A stretch of 64,000 bases of DNA from Chloroflexota bacterium (GCA_016223085.1 JACRPS010000006.1:227841-291840); one strand, 5' to 3'. Positions 51,298-60,468 are shown, numbered from the stretch's first letter. Notes: generated by a model from the letters alone, not told the origin. A program made the numbers and translations.

Positions 51298-53693
51298 GTG
51301 ATGGGAACCATGTGAATGATCGTCACGCCGCCGCCACCTTCCTGCGGCATCGCCTCGGATACTTTCGAGATCAGCGAATGGTTTTCCACGCGCTCGCGTA
51401 CGGCCTTCTTCAGCGCACCCGTACCCTTGCCGTGAATGATACGCGCGAACGGCAGCCCGGCCATGTAGGCCGCGTCAATGTAGGTTTCCAGCCGCTTGAG
51501 CGCCTCGTCCACGCGTTCGCCGCGCAGGTCGAGTTCCAGCCCCGGTGACTGGCCCTTGGGCACAATCGGGTCGGGCGATTTTTCGTACTCGCGTTTGTGG
51601 CCGCGTTTCATCTGGCGCTTCTGGCTCGGCGGGCGCTGCGCCAGTTCGTCACGCCCGGCGCGCACGCGCAACGTGCCCACCTGCACCACCGCCTCGTCCC
51701 TGTCCAGCTCGGTGATCGTGCCTTCAGCGTTCAGTTTGGGCAGCCACACGTTATCGCCCAGGCGCGGCGTCCATTCGGTCGTGACGACGATCTCGCCCTG
51801 GTTTTCCACCGGCTTGTCCACGCTGGCGGCCAGCGCGTCCGCCTGCTCCTGCACCTCGCGCAGCGCATCCAGCGGCAGCGACGCGGTACGCATGTCGCCG
51901 CGCAGCCGCTTGACTTCACGCTGGAAGCTGCGGATTTCTTCCTCTGCCTGCCGCCGCGCCGCCGCGATGATGTCCCGGCGCTCGTCTTCGATCTTGTCCA
52001 GCCGCGCCTGTAGTTCGGCGCGCTGTTCTTCCATCTCCTCGCGCATGGACGTGATCGCCAGTTGGTTACGGCGGATGTCCTCGCGCGTGCGCTGGATTTC
52101 GTCCAGTAGATCGTCCGCGACCAGTTCTTCCGTCGCCACCATCGAACGCGCGTCCGCGATAATGTTTTCGTCCAGCCCCAGCCGCTGCGCGATTGCCAGC
52201 GCATTGGAGCGCCCGGGCAGGCCGATGATGAGGCGATAGGTTGGGCGCAGCGTCGCCAGGTCAAATTCGACGCTGGCATTGCGGACACCCGGTGTTTCCA
52301 CGCTGTAGATTTTCAGTTCCGGGTGGTGCGTGGTGACGATAGTCGTCACGCGCCGGTTGACCAGGTGCGTCAGAATCGCCCGCGCCAGTGCCGAACCTTC
52401 CGCCGGGTCGGTGCCCGCACCGAGTTCGTCCAGCAGCACCAGCGATTTGTCGTCACACTCGCGCAAAATCTGAATCGTGTTGGTCATATGCGACGAAAAC
52501 GTACTGAGCGACTGCTCGATGCTCTGTTCGTCGCCGATGTCGGCATAAATGCCATCAAACACGCTGATCTTGGCTTCCTCGCACGGTAGTTGCAGCCCGG
52601 CCTGCGCCATCAGCGCCATCAGGCCAACCGTCTTCAGCGACACCGTTTTACCGCCGGTGTTTGGCCCGGTCACAACCAGCACCCACGTGTTTTCATCCAG
52701 TTCCACGTCAATCGGCACGACGTTGCCGGTCAGCAGCGGGTGACGCGCGCCGCGCAGGTACATCGTGCTGCCAGGGTGGTTGGCGTTGTTCGGACGCGGG
52801 CGGAACGGCAGCAGCACCGGCTCGACCGCGTTTAATTCTTCCGCATAGCGTGCCTTCGCCAATGTCAGATCAAGATACGCCATGACTTCGACGGTGCGGA
52901 CGATGTATTCCGACTGCCGCCCCACCTCGTCGGTGAGCGCCTGCAAGATGCGCCGGATTTCCTTCTCTTCCTCAAGCTGAAGTTCGCGGTACTCGTTGTT
53001 GAGTTCGACTGTCGCCAGCGGTTCGATAAACAGCGTGGCGCCGCTGGACGACGAATCGTGCACGATGCCGGGGATGCGACCCTTGAAGTCGGCCTTGATC
53101 GGGATGACGTAGCGCCCGTTGCGGGTGGTGATGATCGCTTCCTGCAAGTAGGGCGCGTTGCTGCCGCTGCCGATGATGCGCATCAGCCGCGTTTGCAGCC
53201 GGTCGTAGGCCACTTTCAGGTCGCGCCGGATGATGGCAAGCTGCGGGCTGGCGGAGTCCAGCACTTCGCCCTTTTCGTTCAGCACCCGGCCAATTTCTTC
53301 CTGCAACGCGGCGCATTCCTCCGCCTCACTCACCAGATCAGCCAGCAGGGGGTACTGCCCCTTCATACGGCCCAGCGTGCGGCGCAGGGTGGTGGCGCGG
53401 CGCAGCGTCTGGCGGATATCCAGCAGCGTTTGTGGCTCGATCAGCACGCCGCGCGTGGCCTGTACCGCCGCGTCGCGCACGTCGCGCACGCCGCCGAGCG
53501 AGATATTCACCTGGTTTTCAAACAACTGGCGCGCTTCTGCCGTTTCGCGCTGCCATGCCTGCGCTTCTTCCAGGTCGGTCGTCGGTGTCAGTTCGCGCGC
53601 CAACTGCGTCCCGCCGGAAAAAGTGCAGTGTTTCGCCAGTTGCTCCAGGATTTTGTGCAGTTCAAGTGTCTGGATGGATTTGTCGTTGATCAC
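51294..53693 (-). CDS. mutS2: MutS2 endonuclease / ribosome-rescue ATPase
   Basis: A 799-residue protein of normal MutS2 length. It has the MutS core and clamp region, the ATPase with Walker A GPNTGGKT and Walker B LVLLDELGAGTDP, a long coiled coil (about 520-630), a KOW-like region and a C-terminal Smr nuclease domain (LDLRGERVDEALKRLE, IIHGKGTGALKKAVRE). No mismatch-binding domain of MutS. MutS2 proteins act on branched DNA and on collided ribosomes (RqcU). Stands alone. The stop lies within a short tandem repeat. Confidence 0.96.
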   Translation of the reverse strand: MINDKSIQTLELHKILEQLAKHCTFSGGTQLARELTPTTDLEEAQAWQRETAEARQLFENQVNISLGGVRDVRDAAVQATRGVLIEPQTLLDIRQTLRRATTLRRTLGRMKGQYPLLADLVSEAEECAALQEEIGRVLNEKGEVLDSASPQLAIIRRDLKVAYDRLQTRLMRIIGSGSNAPYLQEAIITTRNGRYVIPIKADFKGRIPGIVHDSSSSGATLFIEPLATVELNNEYRELQLEEEKEIRRILQALTDEVGRQSEYIVRTVEVMAYLDLTLAKARYAEELNAVEPVLLPFRPRPNNANHPGSTMYLRGARHPLLTGNVVPIDVELDENTWVLVVTGPNTGGKTVSLKTVGLMALMAQAGLQLPCEEAKISVFDGIYADIGDEQSIEQSLSTFSSHMTNTIQILRECDDKSLVLLDELGAGTDPAEGSALARAILTHLVNRRVTTIVTTHHPELKIYSVETPGVRNASVEFDLATLRPTYRLIIGLPGRSNALAIAQRLGLDENIIADARSMVATEELVADDLLDEIQRTREDIRRNQLAITSMREEMEEQRAELQARLDKIEDERRDIIAAARRQAEEEIRSFQREVKRLRGDMRTASLPLDALREVQEQADALAASVDKPVENQGEIVVTTEWTPRLGDNVWLPKLNAEGTITELDRDEAVVQVGTLRVRAGRDELAQRPPSQKRQMKRGHKREYEKSPDPIVPKGQSPGLELDLRGERVDEALKRLETYIDAAYMAGLPFARIIHGKGTGALKKAVRERVENHSLISKVSEAMPQEGGGGVTIIHMVPIT

Positions 53694-53796
53694 GATTAAA
53701 TCTCAAGTGTCATAAAACGGCAGAAGTATAGGGGACGCGGGGCAAAAAGTCAATCGGCGGTTGGAAAGGGGTAAAAGAGGGTTATAAAGGGTCAAA

Positions 53797-54095
53797 TCAG
53801 ATTGTATAGACGAGCATAGCCGTCGCTTCTACATCCTTCCGAAAATAATCACTCAGCGAGTCTGGTATCCGCAAGTCCGCAGCCCAACCCAGAATCTCTG
53901 ATAATTCAAGTCGCATCCGGCTCAAGCGGATAAAACCGGGCACATGTCCTGGCTCGAACTCGACCAGCAAGTCCACGTCAATGTCCGAGCGAAAGTCGTC
54001 ACGGAGACCGAGCCAAACAGCGACAGCTTACGAATGTGATGGCGCTGGTAGAAAGCGGCGATCTTGTCCTGCGGAATAGCGATACGAGCAATTAT
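53797..54095 (-). pseudogene. MNT-type minimal nucleotidyltransferase, frameshifted
   Basis: On the minus strand the frame encodes IPQDKIAAFYQRHHIRKL and SLFGSV of a minimal nucleotidyltransferase. Near 54003-54007 one base is missing, and the rest of the domain (RDDFRSDIDVDLLVEFEPGH and onwards) continues in another frame to TGA at 53797. Restoring the base would give the motif GSxLRxD with SDxDxD. AAGGAGG lies at 54101-54107, but the in-frame codons after it are ATA and ATT, so the start is also non-standard. No HEPN partner gene is present. Confidence 0.7.
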
Positions 54096-54239
54096 CGTTA
54101 CCTCCTTGCGCTCAGTTATACAGCGCAAGTGACCCAAGTGAGTCAATCTTACAGCTATGTGAACGGCGGATATGGTATTTTTTTTCTTCTTGAACCCGGT
54201 CAAGCGCCTCTCTATGCCGAGGATATTAGATTTTAAAAC

Positions 54240-55004
54240 CTACTTCCTTAATTCCTCCAGTTCCCCGTAAAACACGGCGGCGCCGGAGAAACGTTTGACC
54301 GCTTCCGGGTCGCGCCGGTCGCCGACGACTTTCGCCGGCACGCCGACGGCGATGCTGTACGTCGGGATGCTTTTGGTCACGACCGCACCCGCCCCGACGA
54401 TGCTGCCCCTGCCGATGGTCACGCCGTCCACGACGGTCACGTTCGAGCCAAGCCACACGTCATCTTCAATCGTGATGCCGTCCGCCGTGATGCCCTGCTC
54501 GCGGATGAAACGGTCAGGGTCGGCAAAGACGTGGTTCACGGCGGCGATGTTCACCTGCGTGCCGGTGTACACCCCGTCGCCGATGTGGACGCCGCCCTGC
54601 CCGCGAATGCAGGTGTACTCGCCAAAAAAGCAGTTTTTGCCGACGGTGATGCCGGCGTGGGGCAGATCGCGGTAGTTAAAGACGTGGAAGGTTGTGCCGT
54701 GCATCAGGTTCGTACCGGCGCCGATACGAATCCCACCCGGCAGCGCGTGGAGATACACCTGGCTGTCCAGATACACACCTTTGCCGAGGTGAATGTTGGC
54801 CGGGCACAGCAGCCGGACGTTATGCTCGATCAGCGGCACGCCATCGGTGTGGAGCAGCGCCTTGTAGGCAAGACCGCGCAAGCCGACGCCAACGATGCTC
54901 GGAATCCCGCCCAGCAGCGTCATGACCGTTTGCTCGACAAGGTAGCGCGGCAGGCTGGTAGACTGGCTTTTGAGATAGTAGCGGAGTTCCTGCACAAGTC
55001 CCAT
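54240..55004 (-). CDS. Left-handed beta-helix acyltransferase
   Basis: A 254-residue protein with many hexapeptide repeats (IRIGAGTNL, ITVGKNCFFG, VHIGDGVYTG, ITIEDDVWLGSNVTVVDGVTIGRGSIVGAGAVVTK in parts), as in maltose/galactoside O-acetyltransferases (LbH fold). The N-terminal 80 residues are helical and may touch the membrane. It would acetylate a sugar or glycolipid using acetyl-CoA. Next gene on the strand is 3 bases upstream, so they are likely in one unit. Confidence 0.88.
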   Translation of the reverse strand: MGLVQELRYYLKSQSTSLPRYLVEQTVMTLLGGIPSIVGVGLRGLAYKALLHTDGVPLIEHNVRLLCPANIHLGKGVYLDSQVYLHALPGGIRIGAGTNLMHGTTFHVFNYRDLPHAGITVGKNCFFGEYTCIRGQGGVHIGDGVYTGTQVNIAAVNHVFADPDRFIREQGITADGITIEDDVWLGSNVTVVDGVTIGRGSIVGAGAVVTKSIPTYSIAVGVPAKVVGDRRDPEAVKRFSGAAVFYGELEELRK

Positions 55005-55006
55005 CG

Positions 55007-55402
55007 TTAATGTCCTGTAGCGGAAGGCTGTGTTCGTTCAGCGATCAGCCGGCGGGCTTCTTCCACAGAGCGGGCATAACAGGTGGCTTGCGCGATTTGC
55101 GGCGACATCTGGCGCGCCACTTCAATAAACAGTTGCAGCAGGCGGTTGGCACGGACAAAAACGATCAGCCCCTGATTCGGCGGCAGCCGCTTCAGGGCAT
55201 ACTGGATGCCGGTAAACATCTGCCGGGGTGCCAGCGGCGACTGCGAACCATCCAGAATCAGATGAACGGGATGGGACACCTGGGCCATCAGCGCCGCTTC
55301 GTCATCAATCAGCCGGTAATACTCCTCAATCGTCCAGGGACTGATGAAGCGTTCCAGCAGTATGGTTTTGTCGTCATTATCCCAGTCCAGCGTAATTGGC
55401 AT
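55007..55402 (-). CDS. STAS/SpoIIAA-like small protein
   Basis: A 131-residue protein with an alternation of strands and helices (ILLERFISPWTIEEYYRLID, HPVHLILDGSQSPL, GLIVFVRANRLLQLFIEVA) that resembles SpoIIAA/STAS-like folds seen in Chloroflexota. No phosphorylation serine can be named. It is 3 bases from the acyltransferase gene. Function unknown. Confidence 0.6.
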   Translation of the reverse strand: MPITLDWDNDDKTILLERFISPWTIEEYYRLIDDEAALMAQVSHPVHLILDGSQSPLAPRQMFTGIQYALKRLPPNQGLIVFVRANRLLQLFIEVARQMSPQIAQATCYARSVEEARRLIAERTQPSATGH

Positions 55403-55428
55403 AATGCCGCTCTGGCCTTTTGATTACC

Positions 55429-55447
55429 AGGGGGCTTCACGCCCCCT
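55429..55447. terminator. Hairpin between genes
   Basis: AGGGGGC, 5-base loop, GCCCCCT between the HAD phosphatase and the STAS-like gene. No T-run. Confidence 0.35.
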
Positions 55448-55475
55448 CGATTCGAAGAAAAACGGGCGAATGATT

Positions 55476-56114
55476 TTATAACACCAGCGAGGTTTCCGGG
55501 TGCAGCCCCATATGAAAGGCGCCGCGCAGGCGGGCGGTGGACGGCATCGGGTTGCCACGCAGCGATTCCTTAATCATGGTGACGGCGTCTTCAAGATCAC
55601 ACGCCGCCGAGAAATCCAGCCCAAAGCGGTGCCAGCTTGACACAAAATTCCAGCGCCCGCGCCCGGACAGCACCAGAATACCATGCGCCTGTACGGCGAC
55701 CGCCGCCGCTACGTCCGTCCAGGCATCCCCGACCAGAAAACTCTGCTTCAGGTCAAGGTTGTACTCCTCTGCTGCCTGTAGCAGCATCCCGGCTGCCGGT
55801 TTGCGGCAGGTGCATTCCTCATTGCTGTCATGCGGGCAGTAATATACCCTGGTGATATGCCCGCCGGCGCGCTCTACTTCCGCCAGCATCCGGCTGTGGA
55901 TTTCGTTGAGCGCCTCCACCGTGACCAGCCCCCGGTTGATGACTGCCTGGTTGGTGACAACAAAAATCGGCAGGCCGGTTTCCGTCAGCGCCCGGATGCT
56001 CTCCAGCGCGCCCGGCACAAATTCAAATTCGTCCCAGCTTTTTACATGGTCAATACGGTTCTGATTGATAACCCCGTCCCGATCTAAGAATATCGCTCCC
56101 GCCTTGCCGACCAT
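55476..56114 (-). CDS. gmhB: HAD-family heptose bisphosphate phosphatase (GmhB-like)
   Basis: ATG at 56114 with GGGGGAG upstream. A 212-residue HAD phosphatase with nucleophile motif FLDRDGVINQN, VVTNQAVINRG, and the GmhB zinc loop CPHDSNEECTC plus RKP. Motif IV is VGDAWTDVAAA. These match D-glycero-D-manno-heptose 1,7-bisphosphate phosphatase and histidinol-phosphatase-type HADs. The next gene on the strand is a GmhA-like isomerase, 22 bases away. The C-terminal tail after residue 165 is longer than usual. Confidence 0.85.
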   Translation of the reverse strand: MVGKAGAIFLDRDGVINQNRIDHVKSWDEFEFVPGALESIRALTETGLPIFVVTNQAVINRGLVTVEALNEIHSRMLAEVERAGGHITRVYYCPHDSNEECTCRKPAAGMLLQAAEEYNLDLKQSFLVGDAWTDVAAAVAVQAHGILVLSGRGRWNFVSSWHRFGLDFSAACDLEDAVTMIKESLRGNPMPSTARLRGAFHMGLHPETSLVL

Positions 56115-56136
56115 GACTCCCCCTTTGGGCAATAGC

Positions 56137-56715
56137 CTAAACCGTTACCCCTAAAGCCGCTTCCTGATTCAGCGCCAGCAGCCGTTCGCAGATGGCGTGT
56201 TCCAGCATCAGGTGGACATCCTCCACCATTGCCATCACGTTCGATGGCACGTGTACGGGAATATCCACCGCCAGCTTAAGCCTGCCACCGTCGTAGCCAC
56301 AAAAGCCGATGGTGACAGCGCCGGCATCCTTCGCCACCCGGATGGCGTTCAGGACGTTCGGGCTGTTGCCGCTGCCGCTGATGCCAATGACCACATCGCC
56401 CGGACGCACGAGTGGCAGCAACTGTTCGGCGAATACCGCGTCGTAACCGATGTCATTGCCCAGCGCAGTTAACAGGGCGTTGTTGTCGGTCAGCGCAACC
56501 ACGCGGAAGCGCGGCTGCCCCGGCACAATCGGACGCTTCGCCAGATCGCAGCCAAAGTGGGTGGCGGTGGCGGCGCTGCCGCCGTTGCCGCAGATAAAAA
56601 CCGTCTGCCCGGCGCGATTGGCCTGCATCAGTATGTCAACCACACGGTCCACTGCCGCAAACGGTATATCGTTCAGCAGCGATTGAACCGCGCCAAAATA
56701 ATGACGAATCTCCAC
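56137..56715 (-). CDS. gmhA: SIS-domain phosphoheptose isomerase (GmhA-like)
   Basis: GTG at 56715, after GGGGGAG, is preferred over a longer upstream frame. The 192-residue SIS protein has FICGNGGSAATATHFGCDLAK, ALTDNNALLTALGNDIGYD and VVIGISGSGNSPNVLNAI, and the C-terminal EDVHLMLEHAICE, matching sedoheptulose-7-phosphate isomerase. It runs into gmhB. Together they would make ADP- or GDP-heptose precursor for surface glycans. Confidence 0.85.
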   Translation of the reverse strand: MEIRHYFGAVQSLLNDIPFAAVDRVVDILMQANRAGQTVFICGNGGSAATATHFGCDLAKRPIVPGQPRFRVVALTDNNALLTALGNDIGYDAVFAEQLLPLVRPGDVVIGISGSGNSPNVLNAIRVAKDAGAVTIGFCGYDGGRLKLAVDIPVHVPSNVMAMVEDVHLMLEHAICERLLALNQEAALGVTV

Positions 56716-56879
56716 AAAAAACTCCCCCGGTTGGATTGGATGAGCCGGATATACACATTTTAGGAACAGAGACCTTGCGAAGGCCAAAAAATTACGGCAG
56801 GTCTGCCCCGGCCTTACACCCGGCTGAACCGTAAGGCATCCTGAGGTGGTGCGTCAGGGGAAAGGGCGCAGGGCCGTGA

Positions 56880-57449
56880 TTAGCGGGGTTCGCAGGCGAT
56901 CAGTCGGCCCAATTCGTGGGCAATGTTCTCCAGCGGTTCACGGCTGCGGCGCGTCCGGCACAGGATGATGCCGCCTTCGATGGACGCCAGGATGAGCGTC
57001 GCCAGGCTGCGGGCGCGGTCGTCGGCAAAGCCGCCGGCAGCCAGCGTGTCATAAAAGGCGGCCTGCCAGCCGTCGTAGATGTACTGGCAGGCCGCGCGCA
57101 GGCGGTCGCTGGACGCGGCCATTTCCAGCGCGACGGTGGTGATTGGGCCGCCAGTGCGATAGCCGGACTCCTCCACGTAACGCGCGACGTTGAGGATAAA
57201 TTCCCGCACGGCAGCAGCAGGGTCAGCGATCTCGGCCAGATTGGCGCGGATGCGCTCCAGCATCACCTGACCGACACGGTTGATCGCTTCCGTCACCAGT
57301 TCTTCCTTGCCGCCGGGGAAATAATAATACAGCGACCCCTTTGGGCTGCCGCTTTCCTTGATGATCTGATTCAGTCCAGTGGCGTGATAGCCCTGGAATT
57401 CCAGCAGTTCACACGTTGTTTCGATAATCTGATCGCGCGCGGTTGTCAT
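56880..57449 (-). CDS. TetR-family regulator (LmrA/YxaF type)
   Basis: A 189-residue repressor: N-terminal helix-turn-helix with the subfamily signature SGSPKGSLYYYFPGGKEEL, then a helical ligand-binding domain ending in GGIILCRTRRS. This signature marks the YxaF/LmrA_C group that often senses flavonoids or drugs. No efflux gene is adjacent; likely target unknown. Confidence 0.92.
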   Translation of the reverse strand: MTTARDQIIETTCELLEFQGYHATGLNQIIKESGSPKGSLYYYFPGGKEELVTEAINRVGQVMLERIRANLAEIADPAAAVREFILNVARYVEESGYRTGGPITTVALEMAASSDRLRAACQYIYDGWQAAFYDTLAAGGFADDRARSLATLILASIEGGIILCRTRRSREPLENIAHELGRLIACEPR

Positions 57450-57494
57450 AGGCTGTCATCCATGAAGGGTTATCAAATCGGCAAAAAACAAACA

Positions 57495-57517
57495 AGGGAC
57501 ACGATGGTCGTGTCCCT
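57495..57517. repeat. Dispersed palindrome, short copy
   Basis: Perfect 10-base arms AGGGACACGA and TCGTGTCCCT with a TGG loop, between rpsD and the TetR gene. Confidence 0.8.
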
Positions 57518-57553
57518 GTAGGATTAACGCTTGCGTCTGGATTCCCCGGCGGA

Positions 57554-58180
57554 TTACGTCAGCCGCGTGTAGAACTCAACCACCATCGATTCGTCTACCG
57601 GCACCTGGATTTCGCCGCGTTCCGGGATGCGGGTCAGCGTCGCTGACACCGTGTTCTGATCAACGGTCAGAAACGGCGGCGAGTACGGAGTCGATTCCAT
57701 CGATTCCACGACATGTACATTCCGTCGCATTTTTTCCGCGACGCTGATCGTCTGCCCCGGCAGCACCGAGTAGGACGGGATATTCAGCCGCTGTCCGTCC
57801 ACCAGAATGTGGCCGTGACTGACCATCTGCCGCGCTGCCCAGATTGTCGCCGCGAACCCGGCGCGGTATACCAGATTATCGAGGCGGCGTTCCAGCAGCG
57901 CCAGCAGGTTTTCGCCGGTGTTACCGGGCTGCTTGCGCGCTTTCATAAAATAACGGCGAAGCTGCTTCTCACGCACGTTGTAGCTAAACGCCAGTTTTTG
58001 CTTTTCGTTTAACTGCAAGCCATAGTCGCTGCGGCGGCCAGAGCGGAACTGCTTTTCCTTGCCATGATCGCCGGGCGGGTACGCGCGCTTTTCCAGAATC
58101 TTTTGATATTTGGGTCGCGGAATCAGCACTTCGCCAAAACGCCGCTGCACCTTTGCTTTCGGGCCGTGATAGGATGCCAT
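57554..58180 (-). CDS. rpsD: 30S ribosomal protein S4
   Basis: Start ATG 58180 with AGAGGAAACGAG upstream; an in-frame extension to 58288 is not expected. The 208-residue protein has the S4 N-terminal domain (YPPGDHG, GRRSDYGLQL, EKQLRRYF) and the S4 RNA-binding motif (RLDNLVYRAGFAATIWAARQ, HGHILVDG). The N-terminus lacks the four zinc Cys found in C-plus S4 proteins. The gene stands alone, away from any ribosomal operon. It could be the only S4 or a paralogue used under zinc shortage. Confidence 0.97.
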   Translation of the reverse strand: MASYHGPKAKVQRRFGEVLIPRPKYQKILEKRAYPPGDHGKEKQFRSGRRSDYGLQLNEKQKLAFSYNVREKQLRRYFMKARKQPGNTGENLLALLERRLDNLVYRAGFAATIWAARQMVSHGHILVDGQRLNIPSYSVLPGQTISVAEKMRRNVHVVESMESTPYSPPFLTVDQNTVSATLTRIPERGEIQVPVDESMVVEFYTRLT

Positions 58181-58357
58181 GTACTCGTTTCCTCTTGCGT
58201 ATTCATGCACGTTGCTGCTGGCGGTTCCGTTTGGCTTGATGCAAGTTCTGATGGGCGTTTTGGTCAAATCCCCGAAACAGCCAAACACTACACGCCAGTT
58301 GCCAACCTGCGTTCGGAAGTCCGTCTATTCTACAAAATTTGACTCACATTGCCAGAG

Positions 58358-58718
58358 TCACTTTTTGGCTTCCCATCCGGGGGGCGCACCGATCACTACC
58401 GGCTGGGTATTCGGCTCGTCACCGGGACGCGGCAGGACATGGAAAGTCGCGCCTGCTGCCTGCAATTCGCTCAGGATGACCGGCAGCACCCGTCCGGTCC
58501 CCTTTGCCCTTGATCTGCCAGCCATTCACAAAGAACGTCGCTTTGGCGTCGTATTCGGTCAGGATTTCCGGCGTATAAGCGTGGGTTGGCCCATCTTCAA
58601 AGGTGAAGTACACACAAAAGGGTTCGGTTATATCCTGTGCGTAGGCGAACGGAAGGGCAATAAACACAAACAGCGCGGCAGCCAGGCAGGCTACGCGCTG
58701 AAATAGGATGTGAGACAT
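58358..58718 (-). pseudogene. Polysaccharide deacetylase, internally deleted
   Basis: A signal peptide (about 1-27, FAYAQ) is followed by VYFTFEDGPTHAYTPEIL and DAKATFFVNGWQ, the NodB-type motif 1 region. After about residue 73 the frame changes, and in the next frame a deacetylase-like C-terminus (VLPVILSELQAAGATFHVL) runs to TGA at 58358. The middle of the domain, including the metal-binding HxxxH motif, is missing. It is a non-functional remnant of a secreted deacetylase. Confidence 0.7.
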
Positions 58719-58809
58719 CGGTTTCCCTCTGATCTAGCTCAATCGTATTTCAAGCATATGCCAGATCAGAGGAAATTGTCTGACGCCAGCACAATGAACT
58801 GGCAATGGT

Positions 58810-58837
58810 GCAGGGACATGGCATGCCGTGTCCCTAC
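58810..58837. repeat. Dispersed GTAGGGAC palindrome
   Basis: Arms GCAGGGACATGGCA and TGCCGTGTCCCTAC, two mismatches; 13 bases after the stop of the LysM protein. Confidence 0.8.
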
Positions 58838-58849
58838 AAACACTCGGGT

Positions 58850-60274
58850 TTACTGTGCAGCCATCGCCGCGCCCAGTGTGGCGCAGGCGCTGCACGTGTT
58901 GTTCGGGCGGATGATGGCATAACCGGCCTGCGGATCGGCGCGGTATTCGGTCGCGTCCATGTTCCACACGATCAGCAGACGGACACGGCCCGACCGCTTC
59001 GCCAGCGTGACGGCTTCCGCCAGCCACACAGCCTGATCCTGCGCCGTCACGTTGGCCGCCCACTCAAAGCCGGCGGGCAGCGGGCCGTAACCTTCCGGCG
59101 ACAGGTAGCCGAGTTCAGTGAAGCACAGCGGCTTGTTCGGGAAGATCGAACTGTACGTGCTGACCATTGTCTGGTAGTAGCGCGTATAGTGGTTCGGGTT
59201 CTGGCGCGGGTCGCCGCTGGTACGGGTGGGCGAAATGATGCCTTCGTTGTAGTGGATGCCCAGGCAGTCCATAAACTGCCCTGCCCCGGCCTGCGCCATC
59301 TGCCGCAGATAGGGCGCGTCGTCGCAGCCGGCGCCGGTGCAGCCGCCGCCAAAGAAGCCGGTCGGCGCGGGCGCGCCGCTGATAACCAGCACGTTCGGGT
59401 TGGCGCGTTTGATCGCCTGATAGGCCGCGCTTAACATCTGCGCGTAGCCCGTGCCGTTGATCTGTCCGGCAGGCCATTCGCGGTCAATGTTCTGCTCGTT
59501 CCAGACCTCAATACCGTCCGGGTTCAGCGCCGCCACGCCTGCCAGGAAGTTAGCGAAGTTCTGGTAATACTGCGTCGGGTTCGCGGCAAGCTGTCCCCTG
59601 TCGCCCACGATACCCAGCAGCACCTTAAAGCCATTGCTACGGGCGGCGTCAATCGCGCCCTGGGCGATGCTCGGCGGCGCGCTGCCATCCCAGCGAATCT
59701 GCGTCTTGGCCCAGGTCATACCGGCAGCCTTCATCTGCGCCGGGTAGGAGAAGCTGAAGACGTGGCCGCCCAGTTCAAAGCCACTGGTGACCGGCGGTGC
59801 GGACGTTGGCACCGGCCCTCCCGGCGTCGGCACCGGGCCGGTCGTGCCGCCGGAGATAATCAGCACCTGTCCGGGATAGATCAGGTTCGGGTTAGCGATG
59901 CCGTTACGCTGGGCAATCGCCTGGACGGTGGTATTAAAGCGCCGCGCAATCGCACCCAGGGTGTCACCCCGCACCACCGTATACCGGACTTCCTGCGACG
60001 GCTGCTGCGTAGCCGGGGGCTGCTGGGTGGCCGGTGGTGGGGTGGTGCCACCCGCCGGAATGACCAGCCGCTGCCCGGCATAAATCAGGTTCCAATTGGC
60101 GATGCCGTTGCGCTGGGCAATGGCCGCCATCGGCACATTGTAGCGCAGCGAGATGCGGAACAGGTTTTCGCCACGCTGCACAACATGGATAGTTTCGGTC
60201 TGCGCGCTGACCAGCGACACACCCAAGACCAGCAGCAGCGCCAGCAGGCTCACGACCAGAATGACTCGACGCAT
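58850..60274 (-). CDS. Secreted LysM glycoside hydrolase-like protein
   Basis: A 474-residue protein with AAAAGGAG before its ATG. Signal peptide (about 1-24), two LysM domains (about 29-73 and 96-140, HVVQRGENLFRISLRYN and YTVVRGDTLGAIARRFN) joined by Pro/Thr/Gln-rich linkers, then a TIM-barrel domain. The barrel has GIEVWNEQN (catalytic acid Glu of clan A, as in GH39/GH5-like) and CFTELGYLSPEG (nucleophile Glu). It probably binds cell-wall glycan and cleaves a beta-linked polysaccharide. Confidence 0.9.
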   Translation of the reverse strand: MRRVILVVSLLALLLVLGVSLVSAQTETIHVVQRGENLFRISLRYNVPMAAIAQRNGIANWNLIYAGQRLVIPAGGTTPPPATQQPPATQQPSQEVRYTVVRGDTLGAIARRFNTTVQAIAQRNGIANPNLIYPGQVLIISGGTTGPVPTPGGPVPTSAPPVTSGFELGGHVFSFSYPAQMKAAGMTWAKTQIRWDGSAPPSIAQGAIDAARSNGFKVLLGIVGDRGQLAANPTQYYQNFANFLAGVAALNPDGIEVWNEQNIDREWPAGQINGTGYAQMLSAAYQAIKRANPNVLVISGAPAPTGFFGGGCTGAGCDDAPYLRQMAQAGAGQFMDCLGIHYNEGIISPTRTSGDPRQNPNHYTRYYQTMVSTYSSIFPNKPLCFTELGYLSPEGYGPLPAGFEWAANVTAQDQAVWLAEAVTLAKRSGRVRLLIVWNMDATEYRADPQAGYAIIRPNNTCSACATLGAAMAAQ

Positions 60275-60439
60275 AGGGACTCCTTTTCTGGGGTTTGATA
60301 ATAATTCATTTTGTGTGCTTAATCGGCAAGTGTAACACGATCTGCGAAAACGCGCAGCCGGACTTTTCCGCCAGCAAATATAGCGTAGGCAACAAAACGG
60401 CGAACCGTCGGGTTCGCCAGCTTCTTACTGCTCCAAGTA

Positions 60440-60468
60440 GTCGGGACGAGGCATGACCTTGTCCCGAC
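60440..60468. repeat. Dispersed palindrome, GTCGGGAC subtype
   Basis: GTCGGGACGAGG, centre, ACCTTGTCCCGAC; imperfect. Lies upstream of the LysM gene in a gap (60275-60568) with no gene. Confidence 0.7.

Noticed and set aside
53694..54239. Complete toxin-antitoxin (HEPN/MNT) pair
   Set aside because: Only the MNT part is visible and it is frameshifted; no HEPN gene fits between it and mutS2.
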